Shown: piece after piece, positions 41,404 to 50,760 of the stretch
Numbering within the stretch: the stretch's first letter is position 1
How the letters are laid out: each line of letters opens with the position of its first letter
NCBI RefSeq assembly: GCF_018332655.1
Contig: NZ_BOQL01000077.1
Span: forward strand, 1 to 64,000
Source: Actinoplanes auranticolor
GTDB lineage: Bacteria > Actinomycetota > Actinomycetes > Mycobacteriales > Micromonosporaceae
Direction: 5' to 3'
Length of the DNA stretch: 64,000 nt
The notes under the pieces: model-generated
Database searches by the model: none
Seen by the model: the letters and a program-made list of their open reading frames with translations, nothing else
What the model was told of the DNA's origin: nothing
Position numbers and translations under genes: made by a program

Positions 41404-42194
41404 CCGTCGCGCTTGGTGGTCCATCGGAACGTGGTCAGACACAGGACGAGGGCCACCAGGCACCACACTGAAAGCACCAGGGCGACCATCGGCAGGTCGT
41501 AGGAGCCGCCGGGCTCGCGCGGGCCGAACGACTCCGGCAGGAACACCGCCCGTAGCCCCTGGCACATCCACTTCAGCGGGAAGAGCGACGCGACGTTCTG
41601 CATCCAGCCCGGCAGGCTGGTGAAGACGAAGAACACCCCGGAGATGAACTGCAGGATCAGCGCGACCGGGGTGACCACGGCGGGCGCGCTGCGACCGGTC
41701 CGCGCCAGCGACGAGAACGCCACCCCGCACAGCGTGCACGCGGTGATGCCCAGCGCCGACACCCACAGGAACGTCAGCCACTTCGCCCCGGTGTCCGGCA
41801 GGTCCAGATCGAACAGCAGCGTCGCCACGGTCAGCAGGATGACGGTCTCCAGCACCGCGATGAACGCCACCATCAGCACCTTGCCGGCGAAGTAGACCCA
41901 GCGCGGCATCGGCGTGCCGAGCAGCCGCTTGAGCACACCACGGTCGCGTTCCTGCGGGATCTGGATGGCCAGCGCCTGGAAGCCGGCCGTCATCAGTCCG
42001 GTGGCGATCATGCCGGTGACGAAGTACTGGGTGAACTTGACGCCGTTGCCGATCTCACCGGAGAAGATCGAGCCGAAGACCAGGATGAGGATGGCCGGGA
42101 AGGCCAGCGTGAACATCACCTGCTCCCGGCTGCGCAGGAACTGCCGGATCTCCAGGACCCCCTGCCGGAGCCCCAGTCCCATTCCCAGCCTCAT
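41400..42194 (-). CDS. ABC-2-type exporter permease
   Basis: A 264-residue membrane subunit with six helices. The order MFTLAFPAILILVFGSIFSG, YFVTGMIATGLMTAGFQALA, the amphipathic ERDRGVLKRLLGTPM loop and VTPVALILQFISGVFFVF is characteristic of ABC-2 drug or antibiotic exporters (DrrB-like). Its start overlaps the ATPase gene stop (ATGA), so the two are translated together. Confidence 0.9.
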   Translation of the reverse strand: MRLGMGLGLRQGVLEIRQFLRSREQVMFTLAFPAILILVFGSIFSGEIGNGVKFTQYFVTGMIATGLMTAGFQALAIQIPQERDRGVLKRLLGTPMPRWVYFAGKVLMVAFIAVLETVILLTVATLLFDLDLPDTGAKWLTFLWVSALGITACTLCGVAFSSLARTGRSAPAVVTPVALILQFISGVFFVFTSLPGWMQNVASLFPLKWMCQGLRAVFLPESFGPREPGGSYDLPMVALVLSVWCLVALVLCLTTFRWTTKRDG

Positions 42195-43069
42195 GCCGCT
42201 GCGCCGATCATGTCCAGGTAGATGTCCTCGAGGGTCGGCCGGGTCACGGTCAGGCCCGGGACCTCGCCGCCGAAGCGCGCGGCCAGGTCGGCCACCAGCG
42301 CCGTCGGCGTCGCGCTCTGCGCGCGTTCCCAGACCCCTTCTGGGGTACGCCAGGAGACGGTGGCCAGGGCGGAGGCCCGGTTGCCGAGCTCGCGGGGCGT
42401 GTCCACCGCGATGAGCCGCCCGGCGGTGATGACCCCGACCCGGTCGGCCAGGGTCTCGGCCTCCTCCAGGTAGTGCGTGGTCAGCACGATCGTGGTCCCG
42501 CCCCGGGCCAGGTCCCGGATCAGCGCCCAGAACTCGCGCCGGGCCTCCGGGTCGAAGCCGGTGGTGGGCTCGTCCAGGAACAGCAGCTCGGGCCGGCCGA
42601 TGATGCCCAGCGCCACGTCCAGGCGGCGCTTCTGCCCGCCGGACAACGTGTGGGTGCGGGCCCGCGCCTTGGCGGACAGGCCGACCCGGTCGATCACCGT
42701 GGCGGGATCGTCGGGAGCGGGGTAGAAGCGGGCGAAGTGGGTGACGACCTCGCCCACGGTCAGCTCGTCGAACTCACCGGTGCCCTGCAGCACGATGCCG
42801 ACCCGCTCGCGCCAGCGCCGCACGGCCGGATCGGTCCGGGTGCCCCGGCCGTGCACCACGGCCGGGTCGACACCGAGCACGCTCACCTGCCCGCCGTCGC
42901 GCCGGCGGTAGCCCTCGAGGATCTCGACCGTGGTCGTCTTGCCCGCGCCGTTCGGGCCGAGTAGCGCGAAGATCTCGCCGCTGCGGACCGTGAGATCGAG
43001 ACCGTCCACGGCGGCGGTGCCACCGTAGAGCTTGCGCAGGCCGTTGACCTCGATCGCGGTCGCTTCCAT
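42191..43069 (-). CDS. ABC exporter ATPase
   Basis: A 292-residue DrrA-like ATP-binding subunit. Walker A GPNGAGKTTTVEIL, Q-loop IVLQGTGEFDELTV, signature LSGGQKRRLDVALG, Walker B LLFLDEPTTGFDP and the His switch TTHYLEEAE. The C-terminal 80 residues are the usual regulatory extension of the daunorubicin-resistance subfamily. TATGGT on the minus strand with 8 nt to the ATG suggests a leaderless mRNA. Substrate unknown; no biosynthetic genes are nearby. Confidence 0.93.
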   Translation of the reverse strand: MEATAIEVNGLRKLYGGTAAVDGLDLTVRSGEIFALLGPNGAGKTTTVEILEGYRRRDGGQVSVLGVDPAVVHGRGTRTDPAVRRWRERVGIVLQGTGEFDELTVGEVVTHFARFYPAPDDPATVIDRVGLSAKARARTHTLSGGQKRRLDVALGIIGRPELLFLDEPTTGFDPEARREFWALIRDLARGGTTIVLTTHYLEEAETLADRVGVITAGRLIAVDTPRELGNRASALATVSWRTPEGVWERAQSATPTALVADLAARFGGEVPGLTVTRPTLEDIYLDMIGAAA

Positions 43070-43077
43070 AGGCAGAG

Positions 43078-43083
43078 ACCATA
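43078..43083 (-). promoter_or_regulatory. -10 element TATGGT of the ABC exporter operon
   Basis: Minus-strand TATGGT, 8 nt, ATG 43069, with no Shine-Dalgarno. Confidence 0.5.
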
Positions 43084-43093
43084 CGGGTGGTGC

Positions 43094-43831
43094 TCAGCGC
43101 GAGGATGCGAAGGTCACCGAGAGGATGGTCGCCGCCAGCATCCCGCCGATCAGCGTCAGCCCGATCCCGCCGATGTCCAGGCGGGCCCGCAGCTTGCGGT
43201 GCGCCAGGGCGGCCGCCACCGGTACGCCCGCGGACGGCGCGAGCAGGAACGCCAGCCAGCCCAGCCCGCGCAGCACGGCACCGCCCGGGATCCCCGTACT
43301 CCCGAAGGTCACCAGGCCGGCCGCGACCAGCCCGCAGAGTCCGGCCACCAGCGCACCCAGCAGGGGCAGTAGCGGCAACGCCAAGCGCGGCAGCGACCGG
43401 CGCAACGGCGGGCGCACGGTCACGTCGATCCGTTCAGCCGCCCGGGCGAGCAGCGTCCGGGCCGACTGCCGGGGCGCCGGCAGCGGGGCGCCGGAGTCCG
43501 GGCCGCTCTCCAGGGCCGTCCGCGGCAGCGCCTCGATGGACAGTGGCTCGGGCAGCTCGCCCAGGGCCCGTACCCGCATGCCCGGGGCCCGACGCAGCTG
43601 TTCCCAGAGCCGGGCCGCCTCCCGGTCCACATCGAGCACCTGGGCCGCCGCGGCGCCCGCCCAGCGATCGGCGGAGATCGCGTCACCCTCGGCCCGGGCG
43701 AGTTCCCCGGCGGCCTGCGCGGCACTGTCCTGGTACGCCTGCTCGGCGTCCGCGAGAGCCGCGTCCCGCCGCCGGGCGACATCGGCGAGCGCGCTCATCA
43801 TCAGCTGGTAGTCGCGGTCACGTGTGGTCAC
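43094..43831 (-). CDS. Coiled-coil membrane protein partner of the FtsK-like ATPase
   Basis: A 245-residue protein. The first 95 residues are an Ala/Glu/Arg-rich helix likely to form a coiled coil (RRRDAALADAEQAYQDSAAQ), followed by a Pro-rich linker and three hydrophobic helices from about residue 150 (LPLLPLLGALVAGLCGLVA, LGWLAFLLAPSAGVPVAA, GGMLAATILSVTF). GTG start, overlapping the end of the ATPase gene by 14 bp, so co-translated. No family recognised. It may anchor the ATPase to the membrane. Confidence 0.65.
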   Translation of the reverse strand: MTTRDRDYQLMMSALADVARRRDAALADAEQAYQDSAAQAAGELARAEGDAISADRWAGAAAAQVLDVDREAARLWEQLRRAPGMRVRALGELPEPLSIEALPRTALESGPDSGAPLPAPRQSARTLLARAAERIDVTVRPPLRRSLPRLALPLLPLLGALVAGLCGLVAAGLVTFGSTGIPGGAVLRGLGWLAFLLAPSAGVPVAAALAHRKLRARLDIGGIGLTLIGGMLAATILSVTFASSR

Positions 43832-46454
43832 TGTTCACCTCGTACGGGATGATCACTTCCGGATGGCGGTGCACCGAGCGGTCGAAGAACAGCGCCCGGC
43901 GGGCACGCGGGTACCAGACCGGGCCGCCGGGCTGGGGGGAGAGCGGACTGAGCTCCGGGCCCTGCACGTCGAGCGCCACCCACGCGCCGATCGTGTCGAG
44001 CCGGGCGCCGGGCCCGCCGAGGTCGTCGCGCAGCCGGGGCACCGACCGCCACCAGCCCAGGACGTGGATGCGCTGCTCCGGCCCGTCGGTCAGCAGGGCC
44101 CGCCAGCGGTCGCGGAAGGACGCTCCGGCGGCGTCCAGGGCGTAGCCGAGGACGTAGTGCGGGATGCCGTCCGGCGCCAGGACGTCGAAGAACTGATCGA
44201 GGTCGGCGCGGCCGTACCAGTCGGCCTGGGGCAGCTCGGCGACGAGCCGGGCGGCCGAGCGTTCCGCGCCGGGTTCGAGGCAGACGACACTGAACCGGGC
44301 CGGCCCCTGCGCGGCCAGGGAGAGTGCGGCCGCCGCGAGCACGTCGCAGGCCTCATCGGTACGGGTGCCGAGCACCGCCAGGTTGCGCCCGGGCATCCGG
44401 CCGAGCCGCAGCCGCGCGGGGCGGGCGGCCACGTCGATCCGCTCGCCCAGCACCGCTCCCGGTGACGAGCCGATCCCGCCGTCGCCGGAATGCGCGACCC
44501 GCCCGGTGGGCCGGTACGCCTGCGGCAGCCGTGGCACCGCGTCGCCGTCGAACAACCGCGGCGGTACGCAGTTGTCCGGCCGCCGATGCCAGAGCTTGCG
44601 TTGCAGGGTGCGCCAGTTCTGGCGGTCGCCGGCGTCGGGCAGCCGGACGATGTGGTTGGCGCCGGCCGCGCCGGAGTCGGCGTTGACGACCGCGTGGAAG
44701 CGGGGGATGACGGCCGCGGCGAGGTTGGTGTCCGCCAGGATCCGCCGGGCCTTGGGCAACGCGATACGCAGCGTGAACTGTCCGATCAGGCCGGAACGGC
44801 CCCACAGCGCCTCGATGCCGGAGACGTCCTGGCTGGCCAGCACGAGGTGGATGCCCTGCGAACGGCCGCGCCGGGCCAGGTCCTCGAGCAGCGCGACGGC
44901 CTCCTCGGCGAGGGCGTCCCGACCGGCCAGCAGCACCTGGAACTCGTCGATGACGGCGACGATCCGGGGCCAGTGCCCGTTCGGGTCCTCGGCGCGCAGC
45001 TCGGCCAGCTTCGAGGCCTCGTGGCGCTTGGCCGCCTGGGCCCGGGTGCGCAGTTCCTCGCCCAGGTGGCGCAGCAACGCCAGGCCGAATTCGCGGTCGC
45101 CGTTGACGTTGATCCCGGCCAGGCGCACCTGCGGCAGCCAGCTCGGGTCGCGCGGGCCGGGGGCGAAGCGGGCGAACGACACGCCCTCCTTGAAATCCAG
45201 CAGGTAGAAAGCGAGTTCGGCCGGGCCGTACCGGGCGGCCAGGGAGCCGATCCAGGCGTAGATCAGGTTGGTCTTGCCGGAGCCGGACGGGCCGCCGATC
45301 AGCGCGTGCGGCGGGTCGTCACCCAGCGGGACCGCGATCAGCGAGCCGTCGGTGCTGTCCCCGATCGGTGCGCTGAGCCCGTGCGCGGACGACTCCAGCC
45401 ACAGCTTCTCCGGTTCCAGGTCGGCGAAGCGGGCGGGCGGCGGACCCTGGCGCAGCCGTTCGGCCGTGGCCCGGCAGAAACCGGCGATCCGCTCCGGTGG
45501 CGGGGCGGTGTCGAGCCGTACGGTCAGGTCGCCGATGGAGTCGCAGGTGGCGGTCTCGCCCTCGACCTCGATGCGCTCCACCGTGGGATGCGGCGCCAGG
45601 TCCAGCCCCCGGACCACCAGGTGTACGCCGCAGGCCACGCCGGTCCGGGCGACCCGGTCCAGCTGGGCCCGCTGGCCGGGGCTGAGCTCGGCGTCGGCCA
45701 GCAGCACGATGATCCGCCAGGGCTCCGGGCGCGGGCCGGGCGTCGCGGCGATGAGCTCGGCCAGGGAGGCGTACTCGCCGGCCAGGACCGTCTCGTTGAC
45801 CCGGCAGATCTGTTCCACCAGGTCGTCGAGCATCGGGCCGAGCCCGCCGGGACCGATGAAGGACAGCAGGCCGGCGTGGCCCAGCGGGGCGAACGCGGCC
45901 AGCGTCCCGCCGAGCTGTTCGGGGTCGTAGACGGTGAGCCGGACGTCGCCGGGCCGGGTGGTGCCGAGCGCGCGCAGCAGCAGACCGGAGATGACCCCGT
46001 CGGCGGCTTCCCGGTCGCCGGCGAGGTTGACGTGGGCGTGGTCGAGCAGCGGTACGAGGGCGGGCAGGCGCCGTTCCCCGTCGCCGGGGTCGTAACCGAT
46101 GGTGCCGATCCGCAGCAGCCCGGGGCGGGTGACCCGGTCGGGTTCGGTGGGAGTCCAGTAGCGCCACGCCGTACCGGCCGCGCCGGAGGCGTACAGGGCG
46201 GCGAGCGACTCGACGTTGCGGGTGAGCGAGCCGGCCTCGGTCCGGGTCCGGCGCAAAATGTCCTCCCGGGCTGCCTCCCGCGCCTCGGCCAGCTGGGCCA
46301 GGCAGGTGGAGTACGCATCCCGGATCAGCTGTTTGCGGCGCAGGGCCTCGCTGCGGGCCGACTCGGCGGCGGCCAGCACGGCCCGGGCGGTGCCGCGCGC
46401 TTCGGCCAGCTCCTGCCGGACGACGGCGACCAGTGCGTTGCGGTGGCTACCCAC
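43818..46454 (-). CDS. FtsK/SpoIIIE-type ATPase with coiled-coil N-terminus
   Basis: An 878-residue protein without membrane helices. Residues 1-90 are helical (ARAVLAAAESARSEALRRKQ). The core is an FtsK/HerA-type ATPase: Walker A GGPSGSGKTNLIY (near 386), LLDFKEGVSFARFAPG, Walker B IVAVIDEFQVLLAG (near 500) and the arginine-finger region GRSQGIHLVLASQD. The C-terminal 200 residues form a second, degenerate nucleotide-binding-like fold. It lacks the gamma DNA-reading domain and membrane part of real FtsK and resembles the EccC or plasmid-transfer type. GTG start behind GGGGGG, with a TAAAAT -10 at 46482-46487. Function unknown. Confidence 0.75.
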   Translation of the reverse strand: MGSHRNALVAVVRQELAEARGTARAVLAAAESARSEALRRKQLIRDAYSTCLAQLAEAREAAREDILRRTRTEAGSLTRNVESLAALYASGAAGTAWRYWTPTEPDRVTRPGLLRIGTIGYDPGDGERRLPALVPLLDHAHVNLAGDREAADGVISGLLLRALGTTRPGDVRLTVYDPEQLGGTLAAFAPLGHAGLLSFIGPGGLGPMLDDLVEQICRVNETVLAGEYASLAELIAATPGPRPEPWRIIVLLADAELSPGQRAQLDRVARTGVACGVHLVVRGLDLAPHPTVERIEVEGETATCDSIGDLTVRLDTAPPPERIAGFCRATAERLRQGPPPARFADLEPEKLWLESSAHGLSAPIGDSTDGSLIAVPLGDDPPHALIGGPSGSGKTNLIYAWIGSLAARYGPAELAFYLLDFKEGVSFARFAPGPRDPSWLPQVRLAGINVNGDREFGLALLRHLGEELRTRAQAAKRHEASKLAELRAEDPNGHWPRIVAVIDEFQVLLAGRDALAEEAVALLEDLARRGRSQGIHLVLASQDVSGIEALWGRSGLIGQFTLRIALPKARRILADTNLAAAVIPRFHAVVNADSGAAGANHIVRLPDAGDRQNWRTLQRKLWHRRPDNCVPPRLFDGDAVPRLPQAYRPTGRVAHSGDGGIGSSPGAVLGERIDVAARPARLRLGRMPGRNLAVLGTRTDEACDVLAAAALSLAAQGPARFSVVCLEPGAERSAARLVAELPQADWYGRADLDQFFDVLAPDGIPHYVLGYALDAAGASFRDRWRALLTDGPEQRIHVLGWWRSVPRLRDDLGGPGARLDTIGAWVALDVQGPELSPLSPQPGGPVWYPRARRALFFDRSVHRHPEVIIPYEVNSDHT

Positions 46455-46481
46455 TGCACCCCCCGGATTCCAAGATGGGGG

Positions 46482-46487
46482 ATTTTA
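46482..46487 (-). promoter_or_regulatory. -10 element TAAAAT of the FtsK-like gene
   Basis: Minus-strand TAAAAT within an unusually AT-rich patch for this genome; predicted start near 46475 with a leader of about 20 nt holding GGGGGG. Separates this transcript from the gene behind. Confidence 0.5.
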
Positions 46488-46539
46488 ACCAGTTTGGGGT
46501 GCTTGTCTGCTTGAGGTGGCGCGTGTCGCCGCCGAAGCG

Positions 46540-47907
46540 TCACCGCACGGGTTGCCGGCGCGGGGCCGCTCCCGCCCCGGTCAGCCAGCGCGGATCGGTG
46601 CTCACCAGCTCCCGCCAGAGCTGCGCGGCGACCATGGCCGCGCCCTCGGCCTGCCACCGGCGCAGCGAGCGCCGGGGCACGTACCGGCGGAACCAGTCGA
46701 CGGCCCGCCGGGCATCGCGGTCCAGGCCCTCCGGCTGCGGACCCCGCTGGTACGGCCGCAGCCCCCGCACGCTGCAGTAGTGCAGCGCGTTGAAGAACCG
46801 CCACTCCTCGGTGGTGCCGAACACCCCGGACGGCTTGAGCCGGGCCACGTGCTCGGTGAGCACCGCCTGCAGCTCCGCCGCCCGCAGCAGCGGCTGATCG
46901 GCCGCCCCCGGCCCACGCGCCGCCAGCCGGCGGTCCACCGAGGGCAGTTCGACCAGCGGATTGCGCAACAGCCGGCCCACGTCGCCGAAGTCCTCCAGCG
47001 CGCGGCGGGTCAGCCGGCGGAACTCGTCGGCGTCCAGCGCGAGCATCTGGTGCCGCTCCCGCCGCCGGGGCAGCGCGTCGGCCGCCCGCAGCAGGCTGTC
47101 GCGGGTCAGCCGCAGCCGGTCGTCGGTGAGGAAGGCCAGCCGGTCCAGCCCCGCCCGCAGCTCCCCGGCCAGGCCGACCGCGCTCAGCACCACCGCCACC
47201 AGCACGAACTGCAGCACGGTGACCGTGTCCCGGCCGGGCACGGCGAGCATGGTCAGCGCCGCGGGGCCACCGCAGAGCAGCACCGCCGGCACCGCGGCCA
47301 GCAGGGACCGGCGCAGATCCGGCAGCAGGCGTTCGCCCGACTCCACGGCGTCAGCCACTGCCACCAGGTAACCCATGACCAGCAGATCGAGGCCCATCGC
47401 GGCGATCACCAGCGTGGGCGGGCCCAGGTCGATCGGGCCCAGCACCACGATGAGCCCGAGGGTGTAGAGGACCGCGGCGGCGGTCAGCGCGGTCGGCAGG
47501 GAGGCCGGGCGTACCCGCTCGCGGTAGCGCAGCAGCAGCACCAGGCCGCCGGCCAGCGGGGCCAGCGCGACCAGCTTGCCCACGTCCGGCAGCGCCGCCG
47601 CGAGGACCAGGAACACCAGCGCGGCGACCGGCCAGCCCCGGTTGACCTGCCGGTGCTCGGGCGCGCCGGGCGGCAGCAGCCCCACCGCGACCCCGGCCCA
47701 GCACAGCGCCGGCACGCAGAGCAGCACCTGCGCCGCCCCGGAACCCGGCTGCACGGTCCAGGCGGCGACCGCGAGGGCGTACGCCACCAGGGCGCCCGCC
47801 GCGCGCCACAGCAATGCGCGGGTGGGATCGCGTCCCACCAGGTAGCAACCGAGCCACCAGGTCAGGGCGAAGGCTGGTACGGCGATCGCGGCCATCGCAG
47901 CAGTCAA
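46540..47907 (-). CDS. Polytopic membrane protein with soluble C-terminal half
   Basis: About 455 residues. The first 250 hold eight or nine hydrophobic helices (AFALTWWLGCYLV, LLWRAAGALVAYALAVAAW and others); the remaining 200 are soluble and basic (LTRDSLLRAADALPRRRERH, FFNALHYCSVRGLRPYQRGP). Start TTG 47907 within a TTGA overlap with the upstream DUF4126 gene, so they are coupled. The C-terminal half looks like a helical domain and is not recognised. It could work with the following FtsK-like ATPase, but that is only proximity. Confidence 0.65.
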   Translation of the reverse strand: MTAAMAAIAVPAFALTWWLGCYLVGRDPTRALLWRAAGALVAYALAVAAWTVQPGSGAAQVLLCVPALCWAGVAVGLLPPGAPEHRQVNRGWPVAALVFLVLAAALPDVGKLVALAPLAGGLVLLLRYRERVRPASLPTALTAAAVLYTLGLIVVLGPIDLGPPTLVIAAMGLDLLVMGYLVAVADAVESGERLLPDLRRSLLAAVPAVLLCGGPAALTMLAVPGRDTVTVLQFVLVAVVLSAVGLAGELRAGLDRLAFLTDDRLRLTRDSLLRAADALPRRRERHQMLALDADEFRRLTRRALEDFGDVGRLLRNPLVELPSVDRRLAARGPGAADQPLLRAAELQAVLTEHVARLKPSGVFGTTEEWRFFNALHYCSVRGLRPYQRGPQPEGLDRDARRAVDWFRRYVPRRSLRRWQAEGAAMVAAQLWRELVSTDPRWLTGAGAAPRRQPVR

Positions 47908-48530
47908 CCAAACAGACGGCGGGTCCCGACACCCTCAACCGGTCGCCGATCCCGCCGCCGCTGCCGGCGCCGCTTGATCACCCACCAGCCGCCGAGCACC
48001 AGCAGCACGAGTCCGAGCAGGACCAGCACCGGCAACAGGATCGCCAGCAGGGACAGCGCGACGCTGCCGAAGTCCTCCGCAGTGCTGGCCACCGGTGCGC
48101 CGACGCCGGCGGTGGTGGCGTTCACCACCGGGCGGGAGGCGGCCTTCACGCCGTGCACGCAGAGCGCGATCACCACCCCGGCGGCCACCGGCACCCACTG
48201 GTGGGAACCGAAGAAGGCGCCCGGATCGGACACGGTCACCGTCTCGGACGACGACCCGGCCCCGAAGGCCAGCCCGCCCGCGGTCGGCCGGACCACGGTC
48301 TGCACGATGTCGTTGACGTGGTCCACCACGGGGATCTTGTCGGCGACCACCTCGACCGCCAGCAGCACCGCGAGGATGCCGATGACCCAGCCGTTGGAGA
48401 GCCACTGCCAGCCGCCGGGCAGGTTGATGGCGTCGGTGTAGCGGGCCAGCAGACCCATGGTGAGCAGGGGGATGTAGGCATTCAGACCGGCGGATGCCGC
48501 CAGGCCGGTACCGGTGAGCGCTTCGAGCAC
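47904..48530 (-). CDS. DUF4126 membrane protein
   Basis: A 208-residue integral membrane protein. The N-terminus GTGLAASAGLNAYIPLLTMG and DKIPVVDHVNDIVQTVVRPTA are hallmark DUF4126 segments; the C-terminus adds a helix and a basic tail (WWVIKRRRQRRRDRR). GTG start with CATGCT 6 nt upstream on the minus strand, the relaxed leaderless layout. Divergent from nucS by 58 bp. Family function unknown. Confidence 0.82.
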   Translation of the reverse strand: MLEALTGTGLAASAGLNAYIPLLTMGLLARYTDAINLPGGWQWLSNGWVIGILAVLLAVEVVADKIPVVDHVNDIVQTVVRPTAGGLAFGAGSSSETVTVSDPGAFFGSHQWVPVAAGVVIALCVHGVKAASRPVVNATTAGVGAPVASTAEDFGSVALSLLAILLPVLVLLGLVLLVLGGWWVIKRRRQRRRDRRPVEGVGTRRLFG

Positions 48531-48576
48531 ACCATCAGCATGGCACCGCCGCGCTTGCCCGGCCGGGTGCGGAGGC

Positions 48577-48582
48577 TACCCT
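48577..48582 (+). promoter_or_regulatory. -10 element TACCCT of nucS
   Basis: TACCCT, 6 nt, GTG 48589. Leaderless layout; it decides the nucS start against an upstream frame extension. Confidence 0.5.
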
Positions 48583-48588
48583 CGTCGG

Positions 48589-49248
48589 GTGCGCCTGGTC
48601 ATTGCGAAATGCTCCGTGGACTATGTCGGCCGACTCTCCGCCCACCTGCCGCCGGCGACCCGGCTCCTGATGGTCAAGGCCGACGGCTCGGTGTCCATCC
48701 ACGCCGACGACCGTGCCTACAAGCCGCTGAACTGGATGAGCCCGCCCTGCAAGCTGCAGGAGGCGCCGGGCGTGTGGAAGGTCGTCAACAAGGCCGGCGA
48801 GGAGCTGCGGATCACCCTCGAGGAGATCTTCCAGGACACCTCGTACGAGCTGGGCGTCGACCCCGGCCTGGTCAAGGACGGCGTCGAGGCGCACCTGCAG
48901 GAGCTGCTCGCGGCCCACCCGGCGACCTTCGGCGAGGGCTGGACCCTGGTCCGCCGCGAGTACATGACCGCGATCGGCCCGGTCGACCTGCTCTGCCGCG
49001 ACGCCGGCGGGGGCGCGGTGGCGGTGGAGATCAAGCGCCGCGGTGACATCGACGGCGTGGAGCAGCTCACCCGCTACCTCGAGCTGATGAACCGCGACCC
49101 GCTGCTCGCGCCGGTGCAGGGCGTCTTCGCCGCTCAGGAGATCAAGCCGCAGGCCCGGGTGCTGGCCACCGACCGCGGGATCCGCTGCGTGGTGGTCGAC
49201 TACGACAAGCTGCGCGGCATGGAACGCAACGAGCTGACGCTGTTCTGA
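48589..49248 (+). CDS. nucS: Mismatch-specific endonuclease NucS/EndoMS
   Basis: A 219-residue nuclease that cuts both strands at mispaired bases, the replacement for MutS/MutL repair in Actinobacteria. The catalytic core is GPVDLLCRD (D133) and AVEIKRRGD (E147, K149) followed by EQLTRYLELM. The N-terminal half is the dimerisation and DNA-binding domain (RLLMVKADGSVSIHADD). The C-terminal ELTLF resembles the beta-clamp-binding end reported for this family. It keeps its conserved neighbourhood. Confidence 0.95.
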   Translation: MRLVIAKCSVDYVGRLSAHLPPATRLLMVKADGSVSIHADDRAYKPLNWMSPPCKLQEAPGVWKVVNKAGEELRITLEEIFQDTSYELGVDPGLVKDGVEAHLQELLAAHPATFGEGWTLVRREYMTAIGPVDLLCRDAGGGAVAVEIKRRGDIDGVEQLTRYLELMNRDPLLAPVQGVFAAQEIKPQARVLATDRGIRCVVVDYDKLRGMERNELTLF

Positions 49249-49260
49249 CGGCTGCCGGGT

Positions 49261-50760
49261 CTAGCGGCCGCTCAGCTCCACCCGGTCGGTCTCGGTCGTC
49301 GCGTTCAGGTAGGCCCGCATCCCGATCACCGCGACCGCGGCCTGGACGAGCACACCGGTCCAGCTCAGCGGGCCGCCCTGGGCGATCTGCACGACCATGG
49401 GCAGGCCCAGCAGCAGCACGTCGAGCCCGGCGACGGCGTTGAGCACCGGCCCGGTGGAGACGGAGCCCATCGGGGTGTCCAGCGGCATCAGTCCGTTGTC
49501 GACGAAACCCACCCGGGCCTTGCGCATCGTCGCCGCCGCGCCGACCGGGCCCAGCACCAGGCCCAGCGCCCACCACGGACCGGCCGGCAGGTCGCCGAGC
49601 GCCCAGAGCAGAGTCAGCGCGGCGGCGTACCAGAGCCCGGAGAGCACCCCGGGCACCCAGAGCCGCTGGCCGATCGCCCGGCGCGAGCTGAGACCGAGCA
49701 GGCGCAGCATGAACGGGTTGCCGGCGTCCGTACGGATCGTCCCGGCCGTCACGCCACCGGCGATCAGGCCACCGGCCAGCACGGCGAGCCCCAGGATCCA
49801 GCCGGGAGCGTGCGCCAGCAGGGCGGGCAGGGTGCTGGCGCCGGCCACCCACAGGACCCGTCGCGGGCGGCGGCGCAGCAACACCAGGTCCTGGGCCACC
49901 AGGACCGGTAGCCGGGGCCAGAGCCGCTGTGACCTGAGCCTGCGGTGGGCCCAGTAGCGCCGTTCCACCATCTCGGTCACGAACGACGGTTCCATGCCGT
50001 AGGCCGAGTCGAAGAGCGTGCCGGCTGTCCTGGACGCCTCCAGGATCCGCTCGTTCGGGGTCGCGGCGAGCCGCCGTACCGCCAGCACGAAGAGCACGGT
50101 CACGACCACCGTGAGCGCACCCGCCAGCGCGGTGACGACCGATGCCGCGGGCCACCCGGGGCCCGCGCGCGGTGCACCGGCGGCCGAGTCGACGACCAGC
50201 CCGACGAGTCCGGCCGCCACCACCAGGTACGCCGCTTGGTCCACCCAGGCCGACCACCGGCGGCCGGTCTGCGCGGCCAGCGCGACCAGCAGCAGCACGC
50301 CGCCGAGCAGCAACCCGACCAGGGGCAGCAGCGCGTCCGCACCCGGCACCGGGCGGGCGGCCACATGACCGAGCACGGCCAGGCCGCCCACGGCTCCCGC
50401 CGCGGCGGCGCCGATCAGCGCCACCCACAGCGACGGCAGCAGCAGGCGGCGCCGGCTGACCGGGGCGGTGAGCAGCCAGGATGCGGCCGGGCGACTCAAC
50501 GCGAGCGGACCGAGCCGGCGCAGGGCCAGGTAGAGCCCACCGGCGATGACCAGCATCAGGGAGTCACCGGCCAGCTCGGAGGCGTTCGGCTCGGCCGGCC
50601 AGACCACGGCGGCGATCTGCTTGTGCACGATGCCGCCGACGATGAGCACGAACAGCACGGCGAAGTAGTAGTTGCCCAGGGTCTCGCCGCGCTCGCGGTG
50701 CGCGGACCGGGTGCGGCGCACCCAGCGGCGCAGGGCCCCGACGCTGACCGGGGCGGTCAC
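49261..50760 (-). CDS. Large ABC exporter membrane subunit
   Basis: A 499-residue polytopic protein with about 12 helices, in pairs separated by loops with short basic segments (RRLAATPNERILEASRTAGT). The ORF end overlaps the ATPase gene (GTGA type), marking it as the membrane partner of that ATPase. It has no sequence signature I can tie to a known ABC-2 family; actinobacterial homologues are annotated as hypothetical. The substrate is unknown. Confidence 0.75.
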   Translation of the reverse strand: MTAPVSVGALRRWVRRTRSAHRERGETLGNYYFAVLFVLIVGGIVHKQIAAVVWPAEPNASELAGDSLMLVIAGGLYLALRRLGPLALSRPAASWLLTAPVSRRRLLLPSLWVALIGAAAAGAVGGLAVLGHVAARPVPGADALLPLVGLLLGGVLLLVALAAQTGRRWSAWVDQAAYLVVAAGLVGLVVDSAAGAPRAGPGWPAASVVTALAGALTVVVTVLFVLAVRRLAATPNERILEASRTAGTLFDSAYGMEPSFVTEMVERRYWAHRRLRSQRLWPRLPVLVAQDLVLLRRRPRRVLWVAGASTLPALLAHAPGWILGLAVLAGGLIAGGVTAGTIRTDAGNPFMLRLLGLSSRRAIGQRLWVPGVLSGLWYAAALTLLWALGDLPAGPWWALGLVLGPVGAAATMRKARVGFVDNGLMPLDTPMGSVSTGPVLNAVAGLDVLLLGLPMVVQIAQGGPLSWTGVLVQAAVAVIGMRAYLNATTETDRVELSGR

